The translations under genes were made by a program, and so were the position numbers. Of a stretch of DNA of 64,000 nucleotides, positions 8,584 through 19,640 are shown piece after piece. The notes beneath the pieces were generated by a model. That model did not search any database and had not been told where the DNA came from. It was given only the letters and a program-made list of their open reading frames with translations. How positions within the stretch are numbered: the stretch's first letter is position 1; each line of letters begins with the position of its first letter. This DNA comes from Thiohalobacter sp. IOR34 (GTDB lineage Bacteria; Pseudomonadota; Gammaproteobacteria; Thiohalobacterales; Thiohalobacteraceae), in NCBI RefSeq assembly GCF_030406045.1, contig NZ_CP128988.1:841438-905437 (forward strand), read 5' to 3'.

Positions 8584-11283
8584 ATGACCTCAGCATCCAA
8601 CAAGCGCCACGCGGAAGGATCGGAAGCCAGCCGCTACCGGGCGATGTTCGATGCCACCGGCGAGGCGATCCTGCTGATGGACGGCATGCGGCTGGTCGAC
8701 TGCAATGCCAGGGCACCGGAGATGTTCGGTTGCAGTCGGGCGGAACTGCTGCAGCGTCCGCCTCATCTGCGCTCGCCGCTGTTTCAGCCGGACGGCGAGA
8801 CCTCGGCCGCCAAGGCCACGGCCCTGCTGGTGGCCGCCGCAGGCGGTGTCCCCCAGCACTTCGAATGGCAGTACCTGCGCAGCGACGGCAGCCTGTTCAC
8901 TGCCGAGGTGAATCTCAACAGCGTGGAATGCGACGGTTGCCGGCAGGTGGTCGCGGTGCTGCGCGACATCACCGAGCGCAAACGCTATGAGCTGGAACTG
9001 GAGGCACGCAACGAGTCCCTGCGGCTGCTCAACCGGATCTCCGAGAGCCTGCATCGCTCGCCCGAGATCGGCAGCATCGCCGAGCACACCATCGAGGCAT
9101 TGCTGAGTTACAACCGGCCGCCGATGGTCGCCGTCTATCTGCTCGACAGCGACGGCGAGGAACTCAGGCTGCTTGCCAACCACGGTTTCAGTGACAGGGC
9201 GCTGCGCGCCGGCTCGCGGCTGTCGATCCGGGACAGCCTGAGCGGTCTGGCGGTGGTGGGCGAGCAGCTGCTCTGGGCCGAGGACATCCGCCAGGACGGA
9301 CGCCTGCAGGCGGCCTCGCGCGACGCCTTTCTGGCGGCCGGAGTGCGCACCCTGGTGGCCGTGCCACTGCTCTACCAGAACGGGGCGCTGGGTGTTTTCC
9401 TGCTCGGCTTCCGCGAGACCCGCCGATTGCCACCCCATGAACGCGACATCCTCAACGCCATCGGGCGTACCGTCGGTCTGGCCATGGCCAATGCCCGCAA
9501 CCTGCAGGGCCTCAAGGCAGAGATGAAGGTGCGCCTGCGCACCGAGGAGGTGCTGCGCGAGAGCAACGAGCGTTACCAGGCCTATATCGCCAACAGCAGC
9601 GACGGTATCGTGCGTTACGATCTCGAGCCGCCAGTGCCCATCGATCTGCCGGTGGGAGAGCAGATCCGCCTGATCGGCGAGCGTGGCCGGATCGCCGAGG
9701 TCAATCCCCAGGCATTGAAGATGCAGGGTTACCGTCATGCCGAGGAAGTGGTCGGTGAACCGCTCGGCAGTCATGCGGCCGAGCCGCGGCAGATCGCCGA
9801 CGCCATAGACGACTTCGTCCGCCACGGTTACCGTCTGTCGCGCTTCGAGGCCGGCATCCGCAATGTCGACGGCAGTGTGGCCTGGGCGGAGATTTCCGCC
9901 ATCGGCATGGTCGAGGGACAGAAGCTGGTACGGATCTGGAGTACCCTGCGCGACATCCGCGAACGGCGCGAACACATGGCGAAGCTGGAATATCAGGCGA
10001 CCCACGATGCCCTGACCGGTCTGCCCAACCGCAAGTGGCTGGTCGGCCGCATCGATGAGCGGCTGCAGGCGCCGCAAGGGCATCGGGCGGGGCTGGCCCT
10101 GTTGCTGATCGATCTGGACCGCTTCAAGGAGATCAACGATACCCTCGGTCATCACGTCGGTGACCTGCTGCTGCAGCAGGTCGGTCCCCGGCTGACCCCG
10201 CTGCTGGCCGGAGGTGTCGGTGACATCGCCCGCCTTGGCGGGGACGAGTTCGCCATCCTGCTCTACGGGGTCGAGGATCGGCAGCGGCTGGAGGCGCAGA
10301 TCCAGCGGCTGCTCGACGCCATCCATTCCTCCTACCGGCTGAATGGCATGGATCTGGAGGTCGGCGCCAGTGCCGGCATCGCCCTCTATCCACAGCATGG
10401 TGCCGATGCCTCCACCCTGTTGCGTTGCGCCGATGTGGCCATGTATCTGGCCAAGAAGGAGGCCAGCAACTATGCCTTCTACCGGCCGGAGCAGGACGAC
10501 TACACGCCACAGCGCCTGCTGCTGATGACCGAGCTGGGCAACGCGGTGCGCAGCGACCAGCTGTGCCTGTATTTTCAGCCCCAGGTGGGGCTGGACCCCA
10601 GGCGGCCGGTCGGCTTCGAGGCCCTGGTGCGCTGGCAGCATCCGCGGCGTGGCCTGCTGCTGCCCGGTGACTTCATCCCGCTGGCCGAGATCAGCGAGCA
10701 CATCGGCCCACTGACCCTGTGGGTGATCGATCATGCGCTGGCTCAGTGGCGGCTGTGGCATGAGCAGGGCATGGACTGTTCCATCGCGGTCAATCTCTCT
10801 CCCCGCAATCTGATGGACGAGCGCTGTCCCGCCAATATCCGCCGCCTGTTGGAACGGCATGGCGTCGATCCGCACTGCCTGGAGCTGGAGATCACCGAGA
10901 GCGCGATCATCGCCGACCCCGATCGGGCGTTGCTGGTGTTGAACGAGATCCATGCCCTGGGTGTGCGGCTGGCGATCGACGATTTCGGCACCGGTTATTC
11001 CTCGCTGTCCTATCTCAAGAAGCTGCCCATCGACAGTCTCAAGATCGATCTCAGCTTCGTCCGCAACATGCTGGACGACGACCAGGATGCGGTGATCGTC
11101 AATTCCACCGTCAATCTGGCCCACAACCTCGGTCTGCAGGTGGTGGCCGAGGGTGTCGAGGATCGGGAGACGCTGGATGTCCTGGCAGCCATCCGCTGTG
11201 ACCAGGTACAGGGTTTCCATATCGGCCGGCCGATGCCGGCAGAGGCGGCCCTGGCCTGGTGGCAGGGGGCCGCGAAGGACTGA
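8584..11283 (+). CDS. PAS-GAF-PAS-GGDEF-EAL cyclic-di-GMP signalling protein
   Basis: An 899-residue soluble-looking regulator with no clear membrane segments. In order: PAS (about 15-130, MFDATGEAILLMDG), GAF (about 150-320), a second PAS (about 330-470, ending in a PAC-like VRIWSTLRDIRERREH), GGDEF (about 475-640, intact GGDEF near 551) and EAL (about 655-890, intact EAL at 679-681 and DDFGTGYSS near 798). Both catalytic signatures look intact, so it could make or degrade c-di-GMP; in such hybrids one domain is often regulatory. It stands alone between der and a small cysteine-rich gene. Sensory ligands cannot be told from sequence. Confidence 0.93.
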   Translation: MTSASNKRHAEGSEASRYRAMFDATGEAILLMDGMRLVDCNARAPEMFGCSRAELLQRPPHLRSPLFQPDGETSAAKATALLVAAAGGVPQHFEWQYLRSDGSLFTAEVNLNSVECDGCRQVVAVLRDITERKRYELELEARNESLRLLNRISESLHRSPEIGSIAEHTIEALLSYNRPPMVAVYLLDSDGEELRLLANHGFSDRALRAGSRLSIRDSLSGLAVVGEQLLWAEDIRQDGRLQAASRDAFLAAGVRTLVAVPLLYQNGALGVFLLGFRETRRLPPHERDILNAIGRTVGLAMANARNLQGLKAEMKVRLRTEEVLRESNERYQAYIANSSDGIVRYDLEPPVPIDLPVGEQIRLIGERGRIAEVNPQALKMQGYRHAEEVVGEPLGSHAAEPRQIADAIDDFVRHGYRLSRFEAGIRNVDGSVAWAEISAIGMVEGQKLVRIWSTLRDIRERREHMAKLEYQATHDALTGLPNRKWLVGRIDERLQAPQGHRAGLALLLIDLDRFKEINDTLGHHVGDLLLQQVGPRLTPLLAGGVGDIARLGGDEFAILLYGVEDRQRLEAQIQRLLDAIHSSYRLNGMDLEVGASAGIALYPQHGADASTLLRCADVAMYLAKKEASNYAFYRPEQDDYTPQRLLLMTELGNAVRSDQLCLYFQPQVGLDPRRPVGFEALVRWQHPRRGLLLPGDFIPLAEISEHIGPLTLWVIDHALAQWRLWHEQGMDCSIAVNLSPRNLMDERCPANIRRLLERHGVDPHCLELEITESAIIADPDRALLVLNEIHALGVRLAIDDFGTGYSSLSYLKKLPIDSLKIDLSFVRNMLDDDQDAVIVNSTVNLAHNLGLQVVAEGVEDRETLDVLAAIRCDQVQGFHIGRPMPAEAALAWWQGAAKD

Positions 11284-11325
11284 AGGCTGGTATCCCCTGC
11301 CGGGGGCGATGCAGAATATCCACCC

Positions 11326-11757
11326 ATGGACGAAGAGTTCGATTGGGATGAGGCCTTCGCCGACGATCCCGACTATCAGGCACTCGATCCGGCACAGCGC
11401 GATCGCCTGCTGGCGCTGATGGAACGCATGCTGGAGACGGGCCTGAGTGCCGTCTACGGCGTGGAGGACGAGGGCGTGCCGGACTCCGACTTCCCCTGTG
11501 GGCGCTATCTTGAACGCTGCCGGGCACGTTGCTGCAGTTTCATCTTCGCCCTCACCAAGGAGGAGGTGCGGGCCGGTCACATCCTGACCAACCCCAAACG
11601 CCCCTATTTCGTCGCCCGCGATGCCGATGGTTTCTGTCCGCATCTCGATCGGCAGGATCTGCGCTGCCGGGTCTATGCGCAGCGGCCGCTACGCTGCCGC
11701 CGCTATGACTGCCGCAACGACCCCGAGGTCTGGCCGCAGGGGCTGCCGGAGTCCTGA
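11326..11757 (+). CDS. YkgJ-type cysteine-cluster protein (putative metal binding)
   Basis: A 143-residue protein of the CxxxCxxC-type zinc- or iron-chelating family. Cysteines appear as PCGRYLERCRARCCSF, then FCPHLDRQDLRC, then RPLRCRRYDC, spaced as in the family. The N-terminus is acidic and helical. Function of the family is largely unknown; metal chelation is inferred. It follows the GGDEF-EAL gene by 42 bp and could be cotranscribed. The call is a family placement only. Confidence 0.85.
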   Translation: MDEEFDWDEAFADDPDYQALDPAQRDRLLALMERMLETGLSAVYGVEDEGVPDSDFPCGRYLERCRARCCSFIFALTKEEVRAGHILTNPKRPYFVARDADGFCPHLDRQDLRCRVYAQRPLRCRRYDCRNDPEVWPQGLPES

Positions 11758-11835
11758 TCGAACCGGTGGCTGCGGCGGCGCACGGAAGAACCGGAAAACG
11801 ACACCCTCTGCGGCCCGCGTGGTTCGTGGCATCCT

Positions 11836-12696
11836 TCAGGGCCCTCCATCGAGCGCGGTGCGCACCTCCAGCAGCAGGCCGGGGTCGATGCGCGCATCGT
11901 TCAGGCTCACCCCCCAGTGCAGGTGCGGACCGGTGACCCGACCGGTGCTGCCCACCGCGCCGAGAACCGCGCCGCGGCGGATCCGCTGGCCGGGGCGGAC
12001 GTCGATGCGGCTCAGGTGGCAGTACATGGTCACCAGTCCCTGGCCGTGGTCGATGAACACCGTGTTGCCGTTGAAGAAGAAGTCGCCGGTATCCAGCACC
12101 CGGCCGTCGGCCGGGGCGCGGACCGGCGTCCCCTCGGGCGCGGCGATGTCCAGACCGCTGTGCGGCTTGCGCGGCTGCCGGTTGAAGAAGCGGCGCAGGC
12201 CGAAGGGGCTGCTGATCGGTCCCTCGACCGGCAGTGCGAAACGCAGCGGCACCGGCCCGGCCGGCTCGAAATGAGCCAGCGCGCGGCGGATGCGCCGGGT
12301 CTCGCGCTGGATGCGCTGCAGATCGCGTGGCTCCGGGTTGACCTTGCGCTTGTCCTTGAGGGTGATGTACTGCGCCGCGTACTCCTTGGCCAGCACCTCG
12401 AATTCCAGCGTCTGCGTGCGGCCGCCGGTGGTCTGCAGCTCGATCCTCTGCACACCGGGGGTAGTGGCGAGGGGGATGCCGACCAGGGCATACCAGCGGC
12501 CGCCCTCGCGTACCGTGAGCAGCGGCCGGCCATGGTAGCGGGCCTGGGGCCGGGCGTCCTGCTTGCCGAGCGGCAGCACGGCGAGCCCGCCGGGCACGGG
12601 GTCGGCGGCTGGCAGCGCGGCGCCGGCCGCCCCCAGCCAGAGCATGCCGAGCAGCACCAGCAGGAGCAGCGGCCAGCGCTGTCGCTCAGCACTCAT
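11836..12696 (-). CDS. M23-family metallopeptidase, LytM-like cell-wall hydrolase
   Basis: A 286-residue exported protein: signal peptide ([20 protein letters not shown]), a beta-rich N-terminal domain, then the M23 domain with [19 protein letters not shown] and the catalytic/zinc [11 protein letters not shown] motif. Such enzymes cleave peptidoglycan cross-links or act as LytM-type activators. Two in-frame ATGs exist six bases apart; the ggagg sits directly against the outer one but at good distance from the inner one (12696), so the inner is preferred. It overlaps the end of xseA by 11 bp, so the pair is probably coupled. Confidence 0.9.
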   Translation of the reverse strand: MSAERQRWPLLLLVLLGMLWLGAAGAALPAADPVPGGLAVLPLGKQDARPQARYHGRPLLTVREGGRWYALVGIPLATTPGVQRIELQTTGGRTQTLEFEVLAKEYAAQYITLKDKRKVNPEPRDLQRIQRETRRIRRALAHFEPAGPVPLRFALPVEGPISSPFGLRRFFNRQPRKPHSGLDIAAPEGTPVRAPADGRVLDTGDFFFNGNTVFIDHGQGLVTMYCHLSRIDVRPGQRIRRGAVLGAVGSTGRVTGPHLHWGVSLNDARIDPGLLLEVRTALDGGP

Positions 12697-14056
12697 CGCC
12701 ATCCTCCAGCACGGCATCCACGGTGCAGCGCAGCCGCCCACGTGCCAGCCGCGCTTCCACGGCATCACCGGCGGCGACCTCGCGGGCATCGTGCAGGATC
12801 CGGCCCTCGGGGCCGGTGACGATGGCATAGCCGCGTTCCAGGGTGGCCAGCGGACTGACGGTCTCCAGCTGGCGGGCGGCCGTGGCCAGCCGTTGCCCGG
12901 CGCGCTCGAGGGTCTGGCGCAGGGCGCGCTGCAGGCGGCCCTCCAGGCTGTGGCAGCGCTGCTGTGCCGCCTGCAGCCGGGGGGCCGGATCGTGGCGGTG
13001 CAGGCGTGCCTCGAGGGTGGCGAGCCGCTGCCCGGCCCTGTGCAGCCGCTGGCGGAGGGTTCGCTGGAGGCGCAGCTCCAGTTCGTCCAGACGCTGGGCC
13101 TGCTGGCGCAGGCGCGCCCCCGGATGGCGCTGCTGCAGGCGCTGGGCCAGCCACTCGAGGCGCTGGCCGGCATCGGCGAGGCGTTGCCGGGTGAGGCGGG
13201 TGAGGCGCGATTCCAGGCTCTCGAGCCGCGCCAGCCACTCGTCCCGGTCGGGCACCACCAGCTCGGCGGCGGCCGAGGGCGTCGGCGCGCGCCGGTCGGC
13301 GGCGAAGTCGGCGATGGTGACGTCCACCTCGTGGCCGACGCCGCTGACCACCGGGATCCGGGCGGCGTGGATGGCGCGCGCCACCACCTCCTCGTTGAAG
13401 GCCCAGAGATCCTCCAGCGAGCCACCGCCGCGGGCGAGGATCAACACGTCACAGTCGCGGCGTTGGTCGGCGAGGCGGATGGCGGCGGCGATGCGCCCGG
13501 CCGCGCCCTCGCCCTGCACCGGCACCGGATAGATCAGCACCGGCACCGCCGGGAAGCGCCGCCGCAGCACGCTGAGGATGTCGCGGATGGCGGCGCCGCT
13601 CGGGGAGGTGACCACGCCGATGCGCCGTGGCAGGGGCGGCAGTGGCCGCTTCGATGCCTCGTCGAACAGCCCCTCGGCGGCGAGCCGCTGCTTGAGGGCC
13701 TCGAAGGCCCGGCGCAGGGCACCGTCGCCGGCTGCCTCCATGCGGTCGACGATCAACTGGTAGTCGCCGCGCGCCTCGTAGAGGGAGACCTCGGCGCGAA
13801 CCAGCACCTGCATGCCGTCTTCCGGCACGAAACCGAGGCCGCGGTTGCGGTTGCGGAACAGGGCGCAGCGCACCTGGGCGCGGGCGTCCTTGAGGGTGAA
13901 GTAGAGGTGGCCGGAGGCGGGCCGGGCGAGGTTGGACAGCTCGCCCTCGACCCAGATGTGCGGGAAGGTTGCGCCCAGCAGATCCCGCACCTCGGCATTG
14001 AGGCGGGAGACGCTGAACACGTCGCGTGCGGTATCCGGCTGTGCGGCGGGGAACAT
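12686..14056 (-). CDS. xseA: Exodeoxyribonuclease VII large subunit
   Basis: A 456-residue nuclease subunit. It has an N-terminal OB fold ([27 protein letters not shown]), the catalytic core with [31 protein letters not shown] and SGVGHEVD, and a long coiled-coil region of Arg/Gln/Leu heptads (about 270-410), as in the family. With XseB it degrades single-stranded DNA; xseB is not next to it. Transcribed away from guaB, with the M23 gene overlapping downstream. Confidence 0.95.
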   Translation of the reverse strand: MFPAAQPDTARDVFSVSRLNAEVRDLLGATFPHIWVEGELSNLARPASGHLYFTLKDARAQVRCALFRNRNRGLGFVPEDGMQVLVRAEVSLYEARGDYQLIVDRMEAAGDGALRRAFEALKQRLAAEGLFDEASKRPLPPLPRRIGVVTSPSGAAIRDILSVLRRRFPAVPVLIYPVPVQGEGAAGRIAAAIRLADQRRDCDVLILARGGGSLEDLWAFNEEVVARAIHAARIPVVSGVGHEVDVTIADFAADRRAPTPSAAAELVVPDRDEWLARLESLESRLTRLTRQRLADAGQRLEWLAQRLQQRHPGARLRQQAQRLDELELRLQRTLRQRLHRAGQRLATLEARLHRHDPAPRLQAAQQRCHSLEGRLQRALRQTLERAGQRLATAARQLETVSPLATLERGYAIVTGPEGRILHDAREVAAGDAVEARLARGRLRCTVDAVLEDGDEC

Positions 14057-14088
14057 GGCTCGATGATACTCCTGCGGCGGCCTTGCGA

Positions 14089-14901
14089 TCAGTCCCCGGC
14101 CGTCTCCAGCACCTGCACCGTGTCGCCGATGCGGATCACGCCCTCGCTGCGGGGGATCAGGTTCTGGCCGAAATAGACCCCGCCCTCCGCCCGGCGCCGG
14201 TACTGGCCTAGGGTGCGCAGCGGTTCACGGGCCGGGTCCGGCACCCCGGTGTCCGGGTCGATGGTGGTGAAGATGCAGCGTGAACAGGCCTTGACGCCGG
14301 CGAATTCCACGTCACCGATGCGGAGCCGCCGCCAGCGGTCCTCGGCGTAGGGTTCGCAGCCGCGGACCACCAGGTTGGGTCGGAAGCGGCGCATGTCGAC
14401 CGGCCGCTGCAGCCGGCGGTTGAGGTCGGCCAGCGAGGCCTCGGAGATGAGCAGCAGGGGAAAGCCGTCGGCGAAGCTGACCTGATCGCCGGGCTGGCCA
14501 TAGGCGGGATCCACCGGCCGCAGGATGTCGTCCGTCATCTGCACCAGCCGCAGTGGCTGGCCGAGGTAGTCGCTGAACCAGGCATCGGCCTCCGGGCTGG
14601 GATGCACCGCCGGGGTGCGGTCGCGCCAGATGCCGACCTCGATGCGTTCGCCATCCGCCGGGGACAGCGGCAGCTCCAGCTGCGGCATGCCGGGCGCCGT
14701 GACCTGCAGCCGGTCGGGACCGAGTGCGGTCTGGACCAGCGCCAGCCGCGGCTGCTTGCGGGCAGTGACGAAGGTGCCCTCGGCATCGACCAGCATCCAG
14801 CGCCGGTCCCAGGGCAGGCCGCGCGGCTGCACGGGACTCTCCTGGAGCGCGATGCGCCGCGTGGACTTTATGGGATAGATATTGATTTCAGTGAGTTGCA
14901 T
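14089..14901 (-). CDS. MOSC-domain protein, YcbX-like without ferredoxin domain
   Basis: A 270-residue protein with the N-terminal MOSC beta-barrel ([17 protein letters not shown]) and the MOSC domain with the conserved cysteine motif [17 protein letters not shown]. In YcbX this cysteine region binds molybdenum cofactor, and the protein reduces N-hydroxylated bases. E. coli YcbX also carries a C-terminal 2Fe-2S ferredoxin domain, which is lacking here, so an external electron donor would be needed. Divergent from guaB. Confidence 0.88.
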   Translation of the reverse strand: MQLTEINIYPIKSTRRIALQESPVQPRGLPWDRRWMLVDAEGTFVTARKQPRLALVQTALGPDRLQVTAPGMPQLELPLSPADGERIEVGIWRDRTPAVHPSPEADAWFSDYLGQPLRLVQMTDDILRPVDPAYGQPGDQVSFADGFPLLLISEASLADLNRRLQRPVDMRRFRPNLVVRGCEPYAEDRWRRLRIGDVEFAGVKACSRCIFTTIDPDTGVPDPAREPLRTLGQYRRRAEGGVYFGQNLIPRSEGVIRIGDTVQVLETAGD

Positions 14902-14944
14902 GGCTGCGAAGAAGATCTGGTCGGGGTTCCTGCGTCGATTGTAG

Positions 14945-16573
<1,629 letters not shown>

Positions 16574-16601
16574 GTCCGGGGACCTGAACCCAAGGAACAT
16601 C

Positions 16602-18185
16602 GTGAATACATCGCCTGACATCCATGCCCACCGCATCTTGATCCTGGACTTCGGTTCCCAGTACACCCAGCTCATCGCCCGCCGGGTGCGCGAGCTCGGT
16701 GTCTACTGCGAGATCCATGCCTGGGACATGGACGACGAGGCGCTCCGCCTGTTCAGCCCCAAGGGGGTGATTCTTTCCGGCGGGCCGGAGACGGTGACCG
16801 GTGGCGAGGCGCCGCGTGCGCCGCAGCAGGTGTTCGAGCTGGGGGTGCCGGTGCTCGGTATCTGCTACGGCATGCAGACCATGGCCGCCCAGCTCGGTGG
16901 CCGGGTGGAGCGTGCCGAGCACCATGAATATGGCTATGCCCAGGTGCGGGCCCGCGGCCACAGCCGGCTGCTCGAGGACATCGAGGACCACGCCAGCCCG
17001 GAAGGCTGGGGTCTGCTCGATGTGTGGATGAGCCACGGCGACCGGGTGGTGGAACTGCCGCCGGGCTTCAAGGTGATGGCCAGCACCGACAGCGCGCCCA
17101 TCGCCGGCATGGCCGACGACGAGCGTGGCTTCTACGGGGTGCAGTTCCATCCGGAGGTGACCCACACCCGCCAAGGCGGACGCATCCTCAAGCGTTTCGT
17201 GATCGACATCTGCGGCTGCGAGGCGTTGTGGACCCCGGGCAACATCATCGAGGAGAGCATCCACGCCATCCGCCAGCAGGTAGGTGAGGACGAGGTGCTG
17301 CTGGGTTTGTCCGGCGGCGTGGATTCCTCGGTGGTGGCGGCCCTGCTGCACCGCGCCATCGGCGATCAGCTGACCTGCGTGTTCGTCGACAACGGCCTGC
17401 TGCGCTACCAGGAAGGCGATCAGGTGATGGCGACCTTCGCCGAGCACATGGGGGTGCGGGTGATCCGGGTCGATGCCGAGCAGCGTTTCCTGCATGCCCT
17501 CAAGGGGGTGGAGGATCCTGAACTCAAGCGCAAGGTGATCGGCAACCTGTTCGTCGAGGTGTTCGAGGAAGAGGCCGACAAGCTGAAGAACGCCAAGTGG
17601 CTGGCCCAGGGGACCATCTATCCGGACGTCATCGAATCGGCCGGTGCCAGGACCGGCAAGGCGCATCTGATCAAGTCGCACCACAACGTCGGTGGCCTTC
17701 CCGAGCACATGAACCTCAAGCTGCTGGAACCGCTGCGCGAGCTGTTCAAGGACGAGGTGCGCAAGCTGGGCGTGGAGCTGGGCCTGCCCTATGACATGGT
17801 CTACCGTCACCCCTTCCCGGGGCCGGGCCTGGGCGTGCGCATCCTCGGCGAGGTCAGGAAGGAATTCGCCGACACCCTGCGCCTGGCCGATCATATCTTC
17901 ATCGAGGAACTGCGCAAGCAGGAACTCTACGATCAGGTCAGCCAGGCCTTCGCCGTCTTTCTGCCAGTGAAGTCGGTCGGCGTGACCGGCGACGGCCGCC
18001 GTTACGACCACGTGGTGGCGCTACGCGCGGTGGAGACCATCGACTTCATGACCGCACGCTGGGCCCATCTGCCCTATGAATTCCTGGACCACGTCTCGCG
18101 CCGCATCGTCAACGAGATCCCCGGCATCTCCCGCGTCGTCTACGATGTCACCGGCAAGCCGCCGGGCACCATCGAGTGGGAGTAG
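16602..18185 (+). CDS. guaA: GMP synthase (glutamine-hydrolysing)
   Basis: A 527-residue enzyme converting XMP to GMP with glutamine and ATP. The GATase domain (1-200) has the nucleophile motif [13 protein letters not shown] and the FHPEVTHT triad segment. The synthetase half has the P-loop [18 protein letters not shown] and the dimerisation tail ending [10 protein letters not shown]. The start is GTG at 16602, five bases after an aagga ribosome site; no in-frame ATG fits the conserved N-terminus. Its end marks the boundary of the conserved core region. Confidence 0.97.
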   Translation: MNTSPDIHAHRILILDFGSQYTQLIARRVRELGVYCEIHAWDMDDEALRLFSPKGVILSGGPETVTGGEAPRAPQQVFELGVPVLGICYGMQTMAAQLGGRVERAEHHEYGYAQVRARGHSRLLEDIEDHASPEGWGLLDVWMSHGDRVVELPPGFKVMASTDSAPIAGMADDERGFYGVQFHPEVTHTRQGGRILKRFVIDICGCEALWTPGNIIEESIHAIRQQVGEDEVLLGLSGGVDSSVVAALLHRAIGDQLTCVFVDNGLLRYQEGDQVMATFAEHMGVRVIRVDAEQRFLHALKGVEDPELKRKVIGNLFVEVFEEEADKLKNAKWLAQGTIYPDVIESAGARTGKAHLIKSHHNVGGLPEHMNLKLLEPLRELFKDEVRKLGVELGLPYDMVYRHPFPGPGLGVRILGEVRKEFADTLRLADHIFIEELRKQELYDQVSQAFAVFLPVKSVGVTGDGRRYDHVVALRAVETIDFMTARWAHLPYEFLDHVSRRIVNEIPGISRVVYDVTGKPPGTIEWE

Positions 18186-18331
18186 CCGATATTGGCTGCT
18201 ATGGCTGGTGTCGGCGGGCATTAGACAGTAATGGGTGATCTCCCGGTTCTGTCGGGGGATACTTGCTGATGATTTCGAGGGCGTTGTCCGTTATCTGGGA
18301 AGAAAAGCAAGGCCAGCGAAGGTGAGCATGG

Positions 18332-19165
18332 ATGGGCCGGTCGAACAGGAGGATGAATTTGAAGTCTTCTGATAATGCGTTCTCCAGGCCGGTTTTTATA
18401 TTGGGCCTGAATAAAAGCGGGACGAGCCTTTTATACCTTATCCTTTCGCGGCATCCTTCCTTGTCCGCGATTCGTTCCTTCAAGCCGCCCAAAGGCAATC
18501 TTCATAAGCGCAAGGCCATGCTGTTTATGGAGAATTATGGTATTGGCGAGGGACAGCAAATACCTGGCATTCCCGAGAAAATGGGTTTGAAGAGTGGCCC
18601 AGGCAGATGGGCCTTGCCACGATTCCAGTTGGAATACAGGCTTACCGAGGAGGACGTTGAGGAGGGCGACGCGATAATGCTGGCCAATGCCTATTCTGGA
18701 GCCATGGTCGACAGTTCCAGAAGGCTGCTTGAGAAGTCGCCGCCAAATATACTGCGCTGTCGCTATCTTCAGGCCTTATTTCCAGACGCCACCTTCCTAG
18801 CGATTGTCAGAAATCCTCATGCCAATGTGGCGGCGAATGCCAAGAAGCGGAGCAACTGGGGAGGTGTGAGAGAGCAGGCAGAACACTGGAACCAGGCATA
18901 TTCTTTTCTGCTCGAAGACATGAGCAGCCTGAATTCCTTCATGCTGATCAAGTACGAAGACCTCGTTTGTAATACCGAGAAGGTATTGGGTGATGTATTT
19001 ACCCAATGCGACTTGGAGTGCGATCTTGGCATTATTGACAGGTCCGAAATCAAGAGTGATGTGAATGACAAATTGCTTGCCCTGTTGAATGATGAAGATA
19101 AGCGGCTTATAAACATCATTTGCGGTTCGACTATGAGGGAATACGGCTATTCGACATTGGGGTAG
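18332..19165 (+). CDS. Sulfotransferase-family protein
   Basis: A 277-residue protein with a PAPS-binding loop near the N-terminus (VFILGLNKSGTSLLYLILSRHP) and a second nucleotide-binding segment (FLAIVRNPHANVAAN). Sulfotransferases move sulfate from PAPS to hydroxyl or amino groups of glycans, lipids or proteins; the acceptor is not predictable. An alternative start is the ATG at 18353, directly after aggagg, which is too close for ideal initiation. It is the first gene of the block inserted after guaA, and its codons are less GC-rich than those of guaA. Confidence 0.82.
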   Translation: MGRSNRRMNLKSSDNAFSRPVFILGLNKSGTSLLYLILSRHPSLSAIRSFKPPKGNLHKRKAMLFMENYGIGEGQQIPGIPEKMGLKSGPGRWALPRFQLEYRLTEEDVEEGDAIMLANAYSGAMVDSSRRLLEKSPPNILRCRYLQALFPDATFLAIVRNPHANVAANAKKRSNWGGVREQAEHWNQAYSFLLEDMSSLNSFMLIKYEDLVCNTEKVLGDVFTQCDLECDLGIIDRSEIKSDVNDKLLALLNDEDKRLINIICGSTMREYGYSTLG

Positions 19166-19199
19166 GGCGTGGACGCATTCAGAAAATTGCCTTCGTTGA

Positions 19200-19361
19200 T
19201 TGTTCTCGGGATCCTCTGAAGCAGGGATTGTTTTCATCGATATCGGTGAGCGCTTGCTGATCATGATAAAACAGCCGGCTGGTAAGAGATGGGTCAAGAA
19301 AAAGGTCCAGCCAGCATTCGTTCGCTGGCGCCATCTGCTGCCGCAGATTGATGGCCATTGA
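19200..19361 (+). pseudogene. Truncated paralogue fragment of the PIG-L/sulfotransferase gene
   Basis: This open stretch reads FSGSSEAGIVFIDIGERLL, a charged spacer, then FVRWRHLLPQ before a stop. It closely resembles residues ~20-70 of the intact neighbour at 19641 (KAGYFFIDIGDRIL ... FIAWRHLLLE). There is no start codon and nothing beyond the first 70 residues is left. An inverted-repeat element begins 11 bp later, so truncation by element insertion or recombination is likely. Seen directly; the order of events is inference. Confidence 0.6.
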
Positions 19362-19371
19362 TCTGCTTCCT

Positions 19372-19511
19372 GTTAACCCGGCAACTGAATATGCCGTGTT
19401 CAGGCCTGAAGCCCCGGTCATTCTGTGATTCAATGGGTCCGGGCGCCGTGTGCCTGCCTGCGGACGGCTACACGGCGGCTGAGCACAACCTATTTGGTTG
19501 CCGGGTTGATA
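19372..19511. repeat. Small inverted-repeat element, copy 1 (MITE-like)
   Basis: About 140 bp bounded by imperfect inverted ends: TTAACCCGGCAACTGAATAT on the left and the complement of CAACCCGGCAACCAAATA on the right. The same ends bound copy 2 at 25185-25435, and both share an inner stretch reading gccgtgtgcctgcctgcgg. No coding capacity. It separates the truncated fragment from the intact fusion gene. The mobilising transposase is unknown. Confidence 0.6.
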
Positions 19512-19640
19512 AAATTTTCTGTAGGGGCTTGTGTACAGTGGTGCCTGGCTGTCTTGTCACAGATGCTCACACGCCGGCTGAGAACGATAGATATCGTCTC
19601 CGGATTAAATAACAGACATCCAGAGTGAAGAGATTTGCTG

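Noticed and set aside
8590-11643. 1,017-codon minus-strand open frame opposite the GGDEF-EAL gene
   Set aside because: A GC-rich shadow of the real gene; the plus strand carries intact GGDEF and EAL motifs.
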